A stretch of 64,000 nucleotides of DNA from positions 5,022,001 to 5,086,000 of the forward strand of contig NZ_JADWYI010000001.1 of NCBI RefSeq assembly GCF_016904885.1, given 5' to 3'. A model generated the notes under the pieces. That model was given only the letters and a program-made list of their open reading frames with translations. It was not told where the DNA came from and ran no database searches. Made by a program: the position numbers and the translations under genes. Below, in pieces: positions 19,087 through 28,263 of this stretch (the first letter of the stretch is position 1; every line of letters starts with the position of its first letter). Source of the DNA: Archangium primigenium. Lineage in GTDB: Bacteria > Myxococcota > Myxococcia > Myxococcales > Myxococcaceae.

Positions 19087-20601
19087 ATGCGGCTGGGGTA
19101 TCTGCACTTTCCGCGCTTTCCGGTGCAGCGCAAGGTCATCGAGCTGCCGGAGCTGACCGGCAAGCCCTTCGTGCTGGTGGAGGAGGTGCGCGGCCAGCAG
19201 CGGGTGGCGGGCGCGTCCACGAGCGCGTTGAAGGCCGGCGTGCGGCCGGGGACGACGCTCACCGCGGCGTGTGCCCTGGAGCCCGCGCTGCGCCACTTCA
19301 CCTACCGGCCGGACGAGGAGCGGCGGGCGCTGGTGGCCCTGGGCGAGATGTTGATGGACCTGGCGCCGGGCTTCCAGCTCGCCGAGCCGGACGGGCTGTG
19401 GCTCGACGCGGGGGCCGCCCACCTGGTGAAGGGCGAGGAGGGCCTGTGCGCACGGGTGCTGGAGCGCTGCGAGGCGCTGGGCTGGCGGGGCCGCATGGTG
19501 GTGGCCTCGGAGCTCTTCACCGCGCGCGCCCTCGCCCGACATGGGACGCGCTCCTCCTATGAGGTGGTGCCGGACGGGGAGTCGGCCCGGGCGCTCGGGC
19601 CGCTGCCGCTCGGGGCCTTGGAGGGTCCCGAGCAGGCGGCGTTCGCGGCGCTCGGGTTGAGCACGCTCGGCGAGGTGGCCGCCCTGCCCGTGGGCGCGGT
19701 GACGGCCCGCGGAGGCGCCGTCGGCATGCGGGCCCATGGGCGGTGCCGGGGCGCGGACGAGACGCCCTTCCTCGCCGAGGTGCTGGAGGAGGTGCTGGAG
19801 GAGCGGCTCACGCTGGAGTGGCCCGCCGAGTCCTTGGAGCCCCTCCAGTTCGCCCTCAAGACGGTGTTGGACCGGCTGTGTGGCCGCCTGTCGGGACGGC
19901 GCCGCGCCGCGGTGCGCCTGGGCCTGACGTTGAAGTTGGATCCCTCGGGCCAGGTGCTCGTGCCCCTGACGCTGGCGCGGCCCACCGCGCAGGGGCGGAT
20001 GTTGTTGGACCTCACACGGCACCGGCTCTCGGACGTGCGCCTGGAGGGCCCGGTGGCGGGGCTGGTGCTCCGGGTGGAGGAGGACTGCGAGGACCGTGGT
20101 CAGCAACTGGCCCTGGGGGATGCGCCTCAAGGGGACGCGGACCTGGAGGTGGTGCTCTCCCGGCTGGCCACGGCCCTGGGCGAGGACTCGCTCTTCATGG
20201 CCGCGCTCGAGGACTCCCACCGGCCCGAGGCCGGGTACACCCCGCGCGCCTTCCGCCCGCCGCCCGCCCGCCGGGGCCTCGAGGGGGAGGGGCTCGTTCC
20301 CCGGGAGGTCGTGAGCCCCGTGCCGGAGGTCCTCCGGGAGCGCCCCGCGCGCCTGCTGGGCCAGCCCCTGCCGCTCGAGGTGCACCTGACGGAGGCCGGG
20401 GAGTGGGTGGCCGCGCGCCTGGGCGGCCAGTGGCGCCGGGTGGTGGCGCTCATGGGCCCCGAGCGGCTGAGCGGCGATTGGTGGGAAGCGCGGCCCTACA
20501 GCCGGGACTATTACCGCGTGCACTTGGAGGGCGTCGGGCAGGCCTGGGTCTTCCGGGATGGGCGCGACAGCCGCTTCTACCTCCAGGGATTGTTCGACTG
20601 A
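19087..20601 (+). CDS. imuB: ImuB, catalytically inactive Y-family polymerase homologue
   Basis: 504 residues, ATG start with AGGAGGGGAGG upstream. The N-terminal part follows the Y-family order (RLGYLHFPRFPVQRK, then GASTSALKAGVRPGTTLTAACAL) but the acidic catalytic residues are missing: the DxD and SxDE positions read as HFP and LDAG, the hallmark of ImuB. The little-finger-like region spans about 240-350, followed by a C-terminal domain with LPLEVHLTEAGEWVAARLGGQW and a final YYRVHLEGVGQAWVFRD segment also seen in actinobacterial ImuB. It acts as a hub joining the sliding clamp and DnaE2. A clamp-binding motif is not clear to me. Confidence 0.85.
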   Translation: MRLGYLHFPRFPVQRKVIELPELTGKPFVLVEEVRGQQRVAGASTSALKAGVRPGTTLTAACALEPALRHFTYRPDEERRALVALGEMLMDLAPGFQLAEPDGLWLDAGAAHLVKGEEGLCARVLERCEALGWRGRMVVASELFTARALARHGTRSSYEVVPDGESARALGPLPLGALEGPEQAAFAALGLSTLGEVAALPVGAVTARGGAVGMRAHGRCRGADETPFLAEVLEEVLEERLTLEWPAESLEPLQFALKTVLDRLCGRLSGRRRAAVRLGLTLKLDPSGQVLVPLTLARPTAQGRMLLDLTRHRLSDVRLEGPVAGLVLRVEEDCEDRGQQLALGDAPQGDADLEVVLSRLATALGEDSLFMAALEDSHRPEAGYTPRAFRPPPARRGLEGEGLVPREVVSPVPEVLRERPARLLGQPLPLEVHLTEAGEWVAARLGGQWRRVVALMGPERLSGDWWEARPYSRDYYRVHLEGVGQAWVFRDGRDSRFYLQGLFD

Positions 20602-20737
20602 GCGCCGCGCCCGCGCGTTCGTGGACCAGCCTTGCCTGGAGGCGTCGTGGCGGCGCGGCGGGTCCGCCCCCACCCTTGTCCGAGGCGCGTTCCGTGCTTG
20701 AAGCAGGCGCGGGGCATGCGCTCGGGGGGTTGAGGGC
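20602..20737. other. Intergenic, likely promoter of the kinase gene
   Basis: 136 bases between imuB and the kinase fusion gene. Two long-spaced GC-rich arms (CGCCGCGCC at 20603 and GGCGCGGCG at 20652) could pair, but the 40-base loop makes this weak. No other recognisable site. Confidence 0.3.
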
Positions 20738-23700
20738 ATGGCTGACGGGGATCCACATCCCCCTGGGAGCACCGCGCCGGGAGGGTCCTCGTCGGAAGAC
20801 TTCGAGGACTCCTTCCTGCGAGCGGTGGCTCAGGGGCCCACGCTGTCGTTCAAGCCCGTTGCCGGCGAGCGGCTGGGGGGCACGGACGGACAGCGCTTCG
20901 AGATCCTCTCGGAACTGGGCGAGGGGGGCATGGGCCAGGTGCTGCGGGCGTACGACGCGGAGTTGCAGCGCGTGGTGGCGCTCAAGTTCTTCCATTCCCG
21001 GAGCGGCGCGCAGGAGGCGGGCGCGCTGGAGCGCTTGCGGCAGGAGGCGCGCGCCATCGCCCAGCTGGATCACGAGAACGTCCTGCGCATCTTCGACGTG
21101 GCGGAGTGGCGCGGCGCGCCCTGGGCGCCCCGCGTGCCCTTCCTCATCATGGAGTGCCTGGAAGGCGAGTCGCTCGCGGCGCTCTTGCGCCGGGAGGGCC
21201 GCCTGGGGCTTCGCCAGGCGCTGGAGGTGATGGGCGGCGTGGCCGCCGGGCTCGCGCACGTGCACGGCCGCCACCTCGTCCACCGCGATCTCAAGCCGAG
21301 CAATGTCTTCCTCGGACCCCGGGGGCGGGTGACGTTGATCGACTTCGGGCTCGCCTGGTCCCAGGCCACCGAGGTGTCCTCGGCCCTCCCGCCCATCGCC
21401 GGGACGCCGGCCTACATGTCTCCCGAGCAGTGGCGGGGCGCGGCGCAGGACGCGCGCAGCGATCTCTGGTCCGCGGGCCTGCTGCTGTACGAGATGCTCA
21501 CGGGCGCGCCGCCCTATCCGTTGGACCGCGTGGACGGGCTGCGCGCGTGCATCACCTCGCCGGAGCCCGTGCCCTCGGTGCGGCGGCACTGTCCCGAGCT
21601 GCCCGAGGAGGTGGAGGCGCTGGTGGCCGCGCTGTTGATGAAGGCGCCCGCGCAGCGCCTCGCCTCGGCGGCGCGGTTGGTGGAGCGGCTGCGCCAGTTG
21701 GAGGAGGCGCTGGGGCCCTGGCGCGAGGCGCCCCGGGAGGTGGTCGCGCAGCGCCGCTCGGTGACGGTGATGGCCTGCCACCTCGGGGGGGCGCGGGGCG
21801 CGGGCGGGCCGTTGGATCCCGAGGAGCTGGGCGAGTGGGAGGCGCGCTTCCACCAGCACTGCTCGGAGATCGTCCAGGCGCACGGCGGCTCCATCACGGC
21901 TTGCATGGGGGACGAGGTGCTGGCCTGTTTCGGCTACCCCGTGGCGCACGAGGAGGACGCCGAGCACGCCGTGGCGGCGGGGCTCCGGCTGGTGGCGGGA
22001 CCCTTCACGCTCCAGGTGGGCCTGCACACGGAGACGGTGGTGCTGGATGACCGGCCCGCGGAGCTGCGGGGCGGCGCGCCCACCATTCAAGGCGAGGCGC
22101 CCCGCGTCGCGGCGTGGCTGGCCCGGGGGGCCCGTCCCGGGAGCGTGGTGCTCAGCGCGGCCACCCAGGAGCTGAGCCAGGGCGCCTTCGAGTCCGAGGG
22201 GCTCGAGCCGGGCGCCTTCGAGGGCCTGTCCGGGGTGCGGCCCCTGGGGCGCTGGCGGGTGGCGCGGGCCCGGGCCACGGTGTTCCGCTTCGATCGCACG
22301 CGGGCCACGGGCGCGCTCACGCCCCTGGTGGGCCGGGAGGCCGAGCTGCGGCGGTTGCTCGGTGCCTGGGAGCGGGCCCGCGAGGGCCAGGGCGCCTTCG
22401 TGCTGGTCTCCGGCGAGGCGGGGCTCGGCAAGTCGCGGCTGTTGCAGGAAGCCCGGCAGCGGGTGTCGCGCACGCCGAGCATCGTCCTGCGCTGCCAGTG
22501 CTGGAGCCAGTTCTCCCAGAGCGCCTACCACCCCGTCGTCGAGCTGCTCCAGCGGCTCTTCCGCCTGTCCCCGGAGGGCTCGCCCGAGCACCACCGCCAC
22601 GTCGTGGACGCGCGGCTGCTCGAGCTCGGCCTGGACGCCGCCCAGTGCGAGCTGCTGGCCGCGTTCCTCTCGCTGCCCTCCGAGGAGGCCACGCCGCGCT
22701 TCGCCCTCGCGCCCCACCAGCGCAAGGAGCGCACCCGTGAGGTCCTCCTGACGCTCCTGCTGCGCCTGGCGCGCGAGCGGCCCGTGCTCGCGGTGGTGGA
22801 GGATCTGCACTGGGCGGACCCGTCCACCCGGGAGCTGCTCGCGGCGGTGCGCGAGCGGGTGGGACAGGCCCGGGTGCTCCTGCTGGCGAGCACCCGGGAG
22901 CCGGAGCGGGAGGCCGTGGGGACGGACTCACCCGCCTTCCACCACCTGGCGCTGGAGCGGTTGTCGGCGCCGCTGACGGCCCGGATGGTGCGGGAGGCGG
23001 CCGGCATCCCCCTGAGCGAGGAGACCGTGCACCTGCTCGTGGACCGGACGGATGGGGTGCCCCTGTTCGTGGAGGAGATGGCGTCCCGGCTCGCCGCGGG
23101 GGCCGCCGTGCCGGCCCTGCCGCTCACCCTGCAGGGCCTCTTGCTGGCCCGCATGGACGCGCTGCCCGGACCGCTCAAGTCGCTCATCCAGCTGTGCGCC
23201 GTGGTGGGCCGTGACTTCACCTGGGACTTGATGACGTCGCTGACGCGGCGCGCGCCGGCCACGCTGCGCCAGAATCTGGAGGCCCTGGTCGCCTCGGGCC
23301 TGCTGCGGCACGGGGAGGAGGCCCTCGCGAGCGACGCCTACCAGTTCCGCCATGCCCTCTTCCAGGAGGCCGCCTATCAGTCGCTGCCCCGCGGCCCCCG
23401 GCGCCACCACCACCGGCGCATCGCCCAGGCCCTGGAGGAGCAGCTGCCCGAGGTGGCGCGCAACCAGCCGGAGCTGCTGGCCCATCATTATACGGAGGCG
23501 GGGGTGCCCACGCGGGCCCTCGAGTTCTGGCGGCGGGCGGGCCTGCGCGCGGTGCTGCGCTCGGCCAACGCGGAGGCCGCGAGCCACCTGCGCCAGGCGC
23601 TCACGCTGCTCGGCACCCAGCCGGACACGCCCGCGCGCGCCGCCCAGGAGCTCCAGTTGCTCACCGCGCTGGGCATCCCCTTGTCCCAGGTGCGAGGCCT

Positions 23701-24772
23701 CGCCGATCCCGAGGTCAAGCGCACCTATGCGCGCGTGCGCGAGCTGTTTCCCCGCGTGGGGGACGCGCTGCCCGCGCTGGAGCTGTCCTACTGGGGCCCC
23801 TTCGCCTACTCCTACTCGCGCGGCGAGTACCGCGAGGCCTACGTGCTGGGCGAGCAGCTCGTGGACGTGGGCTCGCGGCAGGCCCACCAGGAGCTGCTCG
23901 CGCTGGGCTACCGGATGATGGCCACCATCCTCTTCACCTGGGGGCGCATGCGCGAGGCGCTCGCGTACGCGGAGCGCGCCGTGACGTGCTCGGACTTCTC
24001 CCTGGAGGAGCACCGGCGCCTGGCGGTGCGGCACTGGGTGGATCCCACCGCGGTGGCGCTCGCGCACGCGGCCGTCATGCAGACGGCGGTCGGCCAGGAG
24101 GCCCAGGCCCGCGCCCGCGTGGAGGACGCGCTGCGGCTCGCCGAGCGCATCGGCCACCCCCAGACGCGCGCCTACGTGCGCATCTACGGCGCCGTGTCCC
24201 GGCAGATGGGCGGGGACGCGCGGGGCACGCTCGAGCTGGCCGAGGCCTGTCTGGCGATCGCGAGCGAGCGCCGGGAGCGGCTGCTGGTGGAGTGGGTGAC
24301 GTGGGCGGGCCTCATGCGCGCCTGGGCGCTGGCCGAGCTGGGCTGGCCCGAGGAGGGCCTGGAGGGGATGCGCGCGGGACTGGGCCGCTGGCGCATCGCG
24401 GGCCTGCACGCGGGCCTGCCCTACCACGTGGGCCTGCTGGCGCGGGTGCACGTGCTGCGAGGGCGCCCCGCGGAGGCCCTGCGCGCGGTGGGCGAGGCGC
24501 TGGCGCGGGCGGAGGCCACGGGGGAGCGGTTCTACACGGCGGAGCTCCACCGCTTCGAGGCCCAGGCCTGGCGGGCGCTGGGCGACGAGGCGCGGGCCCG
24601 CGGGGCGCTGGAGCGCGCGGTGTGGTTGGCGCGGGAGCAGGGCGCGGCGCTGTTCGAGCGGCGCGCCACGGGGCTGCTGGCGCTGCACGACGAGGCTCCC
24701 GGGAACAGGGACGTCCTGACGGGGCCCGGGGTGCCCGAGGGACAGGAGGAAGCGGGACATGCACGCGGATGA
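20738..24772 (+). CDS. Ser/Thr kinase - cyclase-like - AAA ATPase - TPR fusion protein
   Basis: 1344 residues. A Hanks-type kinase spans about 54-320 with GEGGMGQV at 61-68, Lys83, HRDLKPSN from 182 and DFG at 202-204, all intact. Residues about 340-515 resemble a class III nucleotide cyclase (SVTVMACHLGG, then CMGDEVLACFGYP), but the first metal-binding Asp is replaced, so cyclase activity is doubtful. An AAA/STAND-like ATPase follows: GREAELRRLLGAW, Walker A GEAGLGKS at 559-566 and VVEDLHWADPS. The last 450 residues are helical TPR-like repeats. This is the architecture annotated as TOMM-system kinase/cyclase fusion. The ECF sigma gene overlaps its 3' end by 14 bases, implying coupled synthesis and perhaps control of that factor. 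Confidence 0.9.
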   Translation: MADGDPHPPGSTAPGGSSSEDFEDSFLRAVAQGPTLSFKPVAGERLGGTDGQRFEILSELGEGGMGQVLRAYDAELQRVVALKFFHSRSGAQEAGALERLRQEARAIAQLDHENVLRIFDVAEWRGAPWAPRVPFLIMECLEGESLAALLRREGRLGLRQALEVMGGVAAGLAHVHGRHLVHRDLKPSNVFLGPRGRVTLIDFGLAWSQATEVSSALPPIAGTPAYMSPEQWRGAAQDARSDLWSAGLLLYEMLTGAPPYPLDRVDGLRACITSPEPVPSVRRHCPELPEEVEALVAALLMKAPAQRLASAARLVERLRQLEEALGPWREAPREVVAQRRSVTVMACHLGGARGAGGPLDPEELGEWEARFHQHCSEIVQAHGGSITACMGDEVLACFGYPVAHEEDAEHAVAAGLRLVAGPFTLQVGLHTETVVLDDRPAELRGGAPTIQGEAPRVAAWLARGARPGSVVLSAATQELSQGAFESEGLEPGAFEGLSGVRPLGRWRVARARATVFRFDRTRATGALTPLVGREAELRRLLGAWERAREGQGAFVLVSGEAGLGKSRLLQEARQRVSRTPSIVLRCQCWSQFSQSAYHPVVELLQRLFRLSPEGSPEHHRHVVDARLLELGLDAAQCELLAAFLSLPSEEATPRFALAPHQRKERTREVLLTLLLRLARERPVLAVVEDLHWADPSTRELLAAVRERVGQARVLLLASTREPEREAVGTDSPAFHHLALERLSAPLTARMVREAAGIPLSEETVHLLVDRTDGVPLFVEEMASRLAAGAAVPALPLTLQGLLLARMDALPGPLKSLIQLCAVVGRDFTWDLMTSLTRRAPATLRQNLEALVASGLLRHGEEALASDAYQFRHALFQEAAYQSLPRGPRRHHHRRIAQALEEQLPEVARNQPELLAHHYTEAGVPTRALEFWRRAGLRAVLRSANAEAASHLRQALTLLGTQPDTPARAAQELQLLTALGIPLSQVRGLADPEVKRTYARVRELFPRVGDALPALELSYWGPFAYSYSRGEYREAYVLGEQLVDVGSRQAHQELLALGYRMMATILFTWGRMREALAYAERAVTCSDFSLEEHRRLAVRHWVDPTAVALAHAAVMQTAVGQEAQARARVEDALRLAERIGHPQTRAYVRIYGAVSRQMGGDARGTLELAEACLAIASERRERLLVEWVTWAGLMRAWALAELGWPEEGLEGMRAGLGRWRIAGLHAGLPYHVGLLARVHVLRGRPAEALRAVGEALARAEATGERFYTAELHRFEAQAWRALGDEARARGALERAVWLAREQGAALFERRATGLLALHDEAPGNRDVLTGPGVPEGQEEAGHARG

Positions 24773-25394
24773 ACGGGAACGGTTGGAGCGGGACATCCAG
24801 GCGCTGAGCCAGGCGGGGGACGTGGGGGGCGCGGTGGAGCGGGCCCTGGAGGGCTACGGGCCGGAGATCCTCCGGTTGATGATGGCGATGCTGCATGACG
24901 CCGATCGAGGCCACGAGGCCTTCAGCGTCTTCAGCGAGAACCTGCTGCGGGGCCTGCCCGGCTTCCGGTGGGAGAGCGCCTTTCGCACCTGGGCGTACCG
25001 GCTGGCGCGCAACGCGTGCATCCAGGTCCTGCGGGCCCCGGCCGTGCGGCGCGAGCAGCCCATGAGCCTGTCGGCGATGCCCGAGGCCCCCCTCGCGGCG
25101 CGCTCGGACACCCAGCCCTGGCAGCGCACGTCGGTGAAGGAGCGCTTCCGCGCGCTGCGCGAGAGCCTGGAGCCCCAGGAGCGCCTGCTGCTGTCGCTCC
25201 GGGTGGATCAGCGGCTGTCGTGGGAGGAGGTGGCGCGGGTGATGGCGGAAGGCGAGGAGGCCCTGTCGGGCGCGGCCCTCAAGCGCCGGGCGGCGGCGCT
25301 GCGCCAGCAGTTCCAGCGCGTCAAGGAACACCTGCGCACGCTGGCGGAGCGGGAAGGACTCGTGGGCTCGGACTCGTCCGCCTCGCCGCCCTGA
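24759..25394 (+). CDS. ECF-type RNA polymerase sigma factor
   Basis: 211 residues, ATG with AGGAGGAAG upstream inside the end of the kinase gene. The sigma-2 region runs from about residue 30 to 95, with FRWESAFRTWAYRLARNACIQ matching the -10 recognition helix. The sigma-4 region runs from about 120 to 195, with LEPQERLLLSLRVDQRLSWEEVA before an atypical insertion (AEGEEALSGAALKRR). No anti-sigma gene is adjacent. Its partner is instead the overlapping kinase fusion, which recalls ECF groups controlled by phosphorylation from a neighbouring Hanks kinase. Its 3' end overlaps the convergent response-regulator frame by 74 bases. Confidence 0.82.
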   Translation: MHADERERLERDIQALSQAGDVGGAVERALEGYGPEILRLMMAMLHDADRGHEAFSVFSENLLRGLPGFRWESAFRTWAYRLARNACIQVLRAPAVRREQPMSLSAMPEAPLAARSDTQPWQRTSVKERFRALRESLEPQERLLLSLRVDQRLSWEEVARVMAEGEEALSGAALKRRAAALRQQFQRVKEHLRTLAEREGLVGSDSSASPP

Positions 25395-25740
25395 GGCCCC
25401 CGAGCAGCTCGTCCACGGCGCGCTCGAACACCGGGAGGTCCGCGTCCTTGGGCAGGAAGCACCGCACGCCGGGCGCGTGCGGGTCGGCGGCGCTGCTGTG
25501 CATCAGCACGGGCACGTCGCGCAGGCGCGGCTCCCGGGAGAGCCACTGGCTCAGCTCGCCCCCCGTCATGCGGGGCATGTGGCAGTCCGTCACCACCAGA
25601 TCGGGCCTCCGGGCCCGTGCCAGCTCCAGGGCTTCCTGTCCGTCCCGGGCGCGCACCACCCGGTGCTCCATCAACTCGAGCACGTCCGCGAACAGCGCCA
25701 GATCGTCGGGCTCGTCATCCACCAGGAGAATGATACTCAT
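25321..25740 (-). CDS. Single-domain response regulator
   Basis: 139 residues from ATG 25740 (MSIILLVDDEPDD). A stand-alone receiver domain: acidic pair Asp8/Asp9, phospho-acceptor Asp52 in VVTDCHMP, a conserved Ser in LMHSSA and Lys in FLPKD. There is no output domain, so it should signal by protein contact like CheY. After the receiver a 25-residue Pro/Arg-rich tail is encoded antisense to the end of the sigma factor gene, a 74-base convergent overlap. No partner histidine kinase is in the window. Confidence 0.85.
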   Translation of the reverse strand: MSIILLVDDEPDDLALFADVLELMEHRVVRARDGQEALELARARRPDLVVTDCHMPRMTGGELSQWLSREPRLRDVPVLMHSSAADPHAPGVRCFLPKDADLPVFERAVDELLGGLRAARRTSPSPRVLPAPPACAGVP

Positions 25741-25814
25741 GGCCTCCACCTGTTCCTTTCTCACCCCTCACCCGGAGGGAAGCCCCGGGTCCGGGCTGTG
25801 ACGGGCGGAGGCGC

Positions 25815-27575
25815 TCACGCGGGGGCCGACGCTCCTTCCGGCGCGGAGACGGCGCGCGACGGGGAGGGGCGGCGCGAGCGCTCGATGAGGTGCTCGGCGA
25901 ACCGGTCGGCGAGGGCGGCGATGGTGAGGCTGGGGTTGGCGCCCGTGGGCCCCGGCATCACCGCGCCATCCGCCACGTAAAGGCCCGGATGGTTGAAGAC
26001 TTCTCCATGCGCGTCCACCACGCCCTCGGCGGCCGAGCGGCCCATGGCGCAGCCCCCGAGCGGGTGCACGGTGATGATCCGGCTGAGGTAGCCGAGCGGG
26101 TCCTGGACGAAGCGCCCCTCCAGCACGCCGGCGACCCGGGCGAGCATGTGCCGCACGCGCTCGAAGTAGGCCGCCGAGTCCTTCATCTTCCAGTCCACCG
26201 TCAGCCGCGCGTCGTCGTTGAGGGACAGGCGCCCGGTGGGCAGGTCCCTCCCCATGGCGAGCAGCGGCAGGGAAGAGGACGAGCCCACGCAGTCGCCGAT
26301 GGCGTCGGCGATCTCCGCGCCCACGTCGGTGTCCCGGGTCCACCCGAGCCACCCCCGGGCGAGCCGGAGTCCCAACCGGGCGAAGCGGCGCGCGACGGCG
26401 AACTGGTTGGCGCCCTCGTGCAGCCAGTTGATGAACTCCGGGTGGCCGGCGTCCTGGATGTAGAAGCCCCGGCCGGTGCCGCCCTCGAGCGCGTCGCGGA
26501 TGTGCAGGGCGCTGGTGATGACGGGGCCATGGCCGCCATCGAGCAGCCGGGGCTCGCGGCCGCCCTTGCCCTGCTGGACGCACTTGGAGACGAAGGCCAG
26601 CATGTCGCCGTTGCCGCTGAAGCGCTCGCCGAGCCGGGCGCTGAGTCCGGGCAGGGCGTCGCGGTTCTTGAGCAACAGGTACGTGGTGCCGAACGTCCCC
26701 GCGGCCAGCACGAGCTTGTCCGCGGAGATCCGCCGACCTGGCTGGCGCGAGGGCGGCACCCGGGGCGGCGCGCCCTCCTGGACGTCCGAGTGATCGAGGT
26801 ACTCCACGACGTAGCCCTCGCGCTCGCGCCAGAAGGAGCGCACCTCGGCGCGCACGCGCAGCTCGGCCCCGGCGCGCTGGGCGGCCGACAGGTACGTGTA
26901 GTCCAGCGTGTTCTTGCTGCCGTAGTTGCAGCCGATGTCGCACTCGCCACACAGCCGGCACGTCAGGCGGGTGCGCCCGTGCAGGTTGCCGTGGGGCTCG
27001 TGGATGGGCTCGCCGGGAACGGGGGCCTCGCCGCGGTTGCCGAAGGTGATGGCCAGGGGGGGCAGTTGCCAGTCGGCCTCCAGGCCCAGGCGCTCGGCGG
27101 CGAGCTTCATGGCGATCGTCTTCGCGGTGTGGCGGTAGGGCTCCTGGGTGAAGGGGTAGCGCTGGGCGTCGAGCATCCGCTCCACGGCGTCGTAGTGCGG
27201 CTCCAGGTCCTCGCGCGTGACGGGCCAGTACTCATAGGTGCCCTCGCGCGGATCCTCCCGGACGAAGGTCTTCTCGTCCTTGCGCAGCAGCACGTTGGCG
27301 TAGATGAGCGAGCCGCCGCCGAGCCCGCTGGCCACCACGCCCGCGAGCCCCGGAAAGGACCAGAGGTTGAACAGGCCGTGCAGGCCCTGCGGGGGGTCCC
27401 AGAAGTTGCGGCGCATGGCGTAGGGGCTGCGCGGGAACGAGCCCGGGGGATAGGCCTTGCCGCGCTCCAGCAGGCAGACCCGGAGGCCCGCGTCCGCCAG
27501 GCGCCAGGCCATCACCGAGCCGCCGAAGCCGGAGCCCACGATGATGACGTCGAAGTGCTCTCGTCGTGAACGCAT
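25815..27575 (-). CDS. GMC-family FAD oxidoreductase, cholesterol-oxidase-like
   Basis: 586 residues. The N-terminus has the dinucleotide fold DVIIVGSGFGGSVMAWRL at residues 9-26, followed by the GMC signature-like GLGGGSLIYANVLLRKDE near 91. A Cys-rich segment CRLCGECDIGCNYGSKNTLD near residue 202 is typical of the ChoD/cholesterol-oxidase-like group. The C-terminus carries the substrate-site segment HPLGGCAMG and ends VADGAVMPGPTGANPSLTIAALADR. It oxidises an alcohol, perhaps a sterol or lipid, with FAD. Last of three genes on one strand with a conserved protein and an alpha/beta hydrolase; I recall homologues in which these parts are fused into one long polypeptide. Confidence 0.88.
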   Translation of the reverse strand: MRSRREHFDVIIVGSGFGGSVMAWRLADAGLRVCLLERGKAYPPGSFPRSPYAMRRNFWDPPQGLHGLFNLWSFPGLAGVVASGLGGGSLIYANVLLRKDEKTFVREDPREGTYEYWPVTREDLEPHYDAVERMLDAQRYPFTQEPYRHTAKTIAMKLAAERLGLEADWQLPPLAITFGNRGEAPVPGEPIHEPHGNLHGRTRLTCRLCGECDIGCNYGSKNTLDYTYLSAAQRAGAELRVRAEVRSFWREREGYVVEYLDHSDVQEGAPPRVPPSRQPGRRISADKLVLAAGTFGTTYLLLKNRDALPGLSARLGERFSGNGDMLAFVSKCVQQGKGGREPRLLDGGHGPVITSALHIRDALEGGTGRGFYIQDAGHPEFINWLHEGANQFAVARRFARLGLRLARGWLGWTRDTDVGAEIADAIGDCVGSSSSLPLLAMGRDLPTGRLSLNDDARLTVDWKMKDSAAYFERVRHMLARVAGVLEGRFVQDPLGYLSRIITVHPLGGCAMGRSAAEGVVDAHGEVFNHPGLYVADGAVMPGPTGANPSLTIAALADRFAEHLIERSRRPSPSRAVSAPEGASAPA

Positions 27576-27590
27576 GTGCGGGCTCCGTGC

Positions 27591-28253
27591 TCAGGGAAGG
27601 AGGGGTTCGGCGGGGCCCGGACGCTCGGCGGCCCGGACGCGCGGGGCGTACAGGTCCCACAAGCCCCCGAGGAAGAAGTGGCCGAAGCGCAGCCGCGCCT
27701 GGAGGCCCGCCACGCCAGGTCGGCAGGAGCCCATGGACGCGATGAGCTCGAGCACCTGGGAGACGCCCATGGACAGCACGCCCGCGGCGACCACCTTGCC
27801 GCGCTCGTCCTCGCCCTCGTGCAACTGGCAGAAGAGCCGGGTGGTGTCGTGCCACAGGTCCCAGCCCCGGTCGTCATGGAGCGTCTTGGTGCCGGACAGC
27901 AGCCAGGCGCGACCCGCGTGCGAGAAGGGCAGGGCGTAGGTCATCAACCGCACCCGGGGCGCGTCCCCCGGCCGGAACAGGTTGAAGCACCCATGCTCCA
28001 CGGCGAGCGCCTCGGGGCCGAAGACGGGCGAGGAGATGCGGGCCACGAGCCGCGCGGTGTGCTCGGGCCGCTCGATGAACGCCACCACGTCGTCGATGAG
28101 CGCGGTGGCGTGGAAGGTGAGGGGCGTGCGCCGGCCCCGCGCGGCGCCCCGCAGGGGCTCGGTGTCTCCCCAGGACATGCCCCCCGACAGCGTCTCGTGG
28201 AAGAAGACGTCGGGGGCGGAGGCGAGCAGGGCGAGTCGTTCGTCGGGAGTCAT
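27591..28253 (-). CDS. Conserved protein linked to GMC oxidoreductase
   Basis: 220 residues from ATG 28253 (MTPDERLALL), 10 bases after the hydrolase gene and 15 bases before the oxidoreductase gene. No signal peptide and no membrane helix. Segments FHETLSGGMSWGDTEP, LTFHATALIDDVVAFIERPEHTARLVARISSPVFG and FNLFRPGDAPRVRLMTYALPF suggest a compact beta-rich domain. I recall this domain sitting between the oxidase and hydrolase parts of fused homologues, so it probably helps substrate handling in the same pathway. No catalytic residues recognised. Confidence 0.7.
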   Translation of the reverse strand: MTPDERLALLASAPDVFFHETLSGGMSWGDTEPLRGAARGRRTPLTFHATALIDDVVAFIERPEHTARLVARISSPVFGPEALAVEHGCFNLFRPGDAPRVRLMTYALPFSHAGRAWLLSGTKTLHDDRGWDLWHDTTRLFCQLHEGEDERGKVVAAGVLSMGVSQVLELIASMGSCRPGVAGLQARLRFGHFFLGGLWDLYAPRVRAAERPGPAEPLLP

Positions 28254-28263
28254 GCGCACGCTC

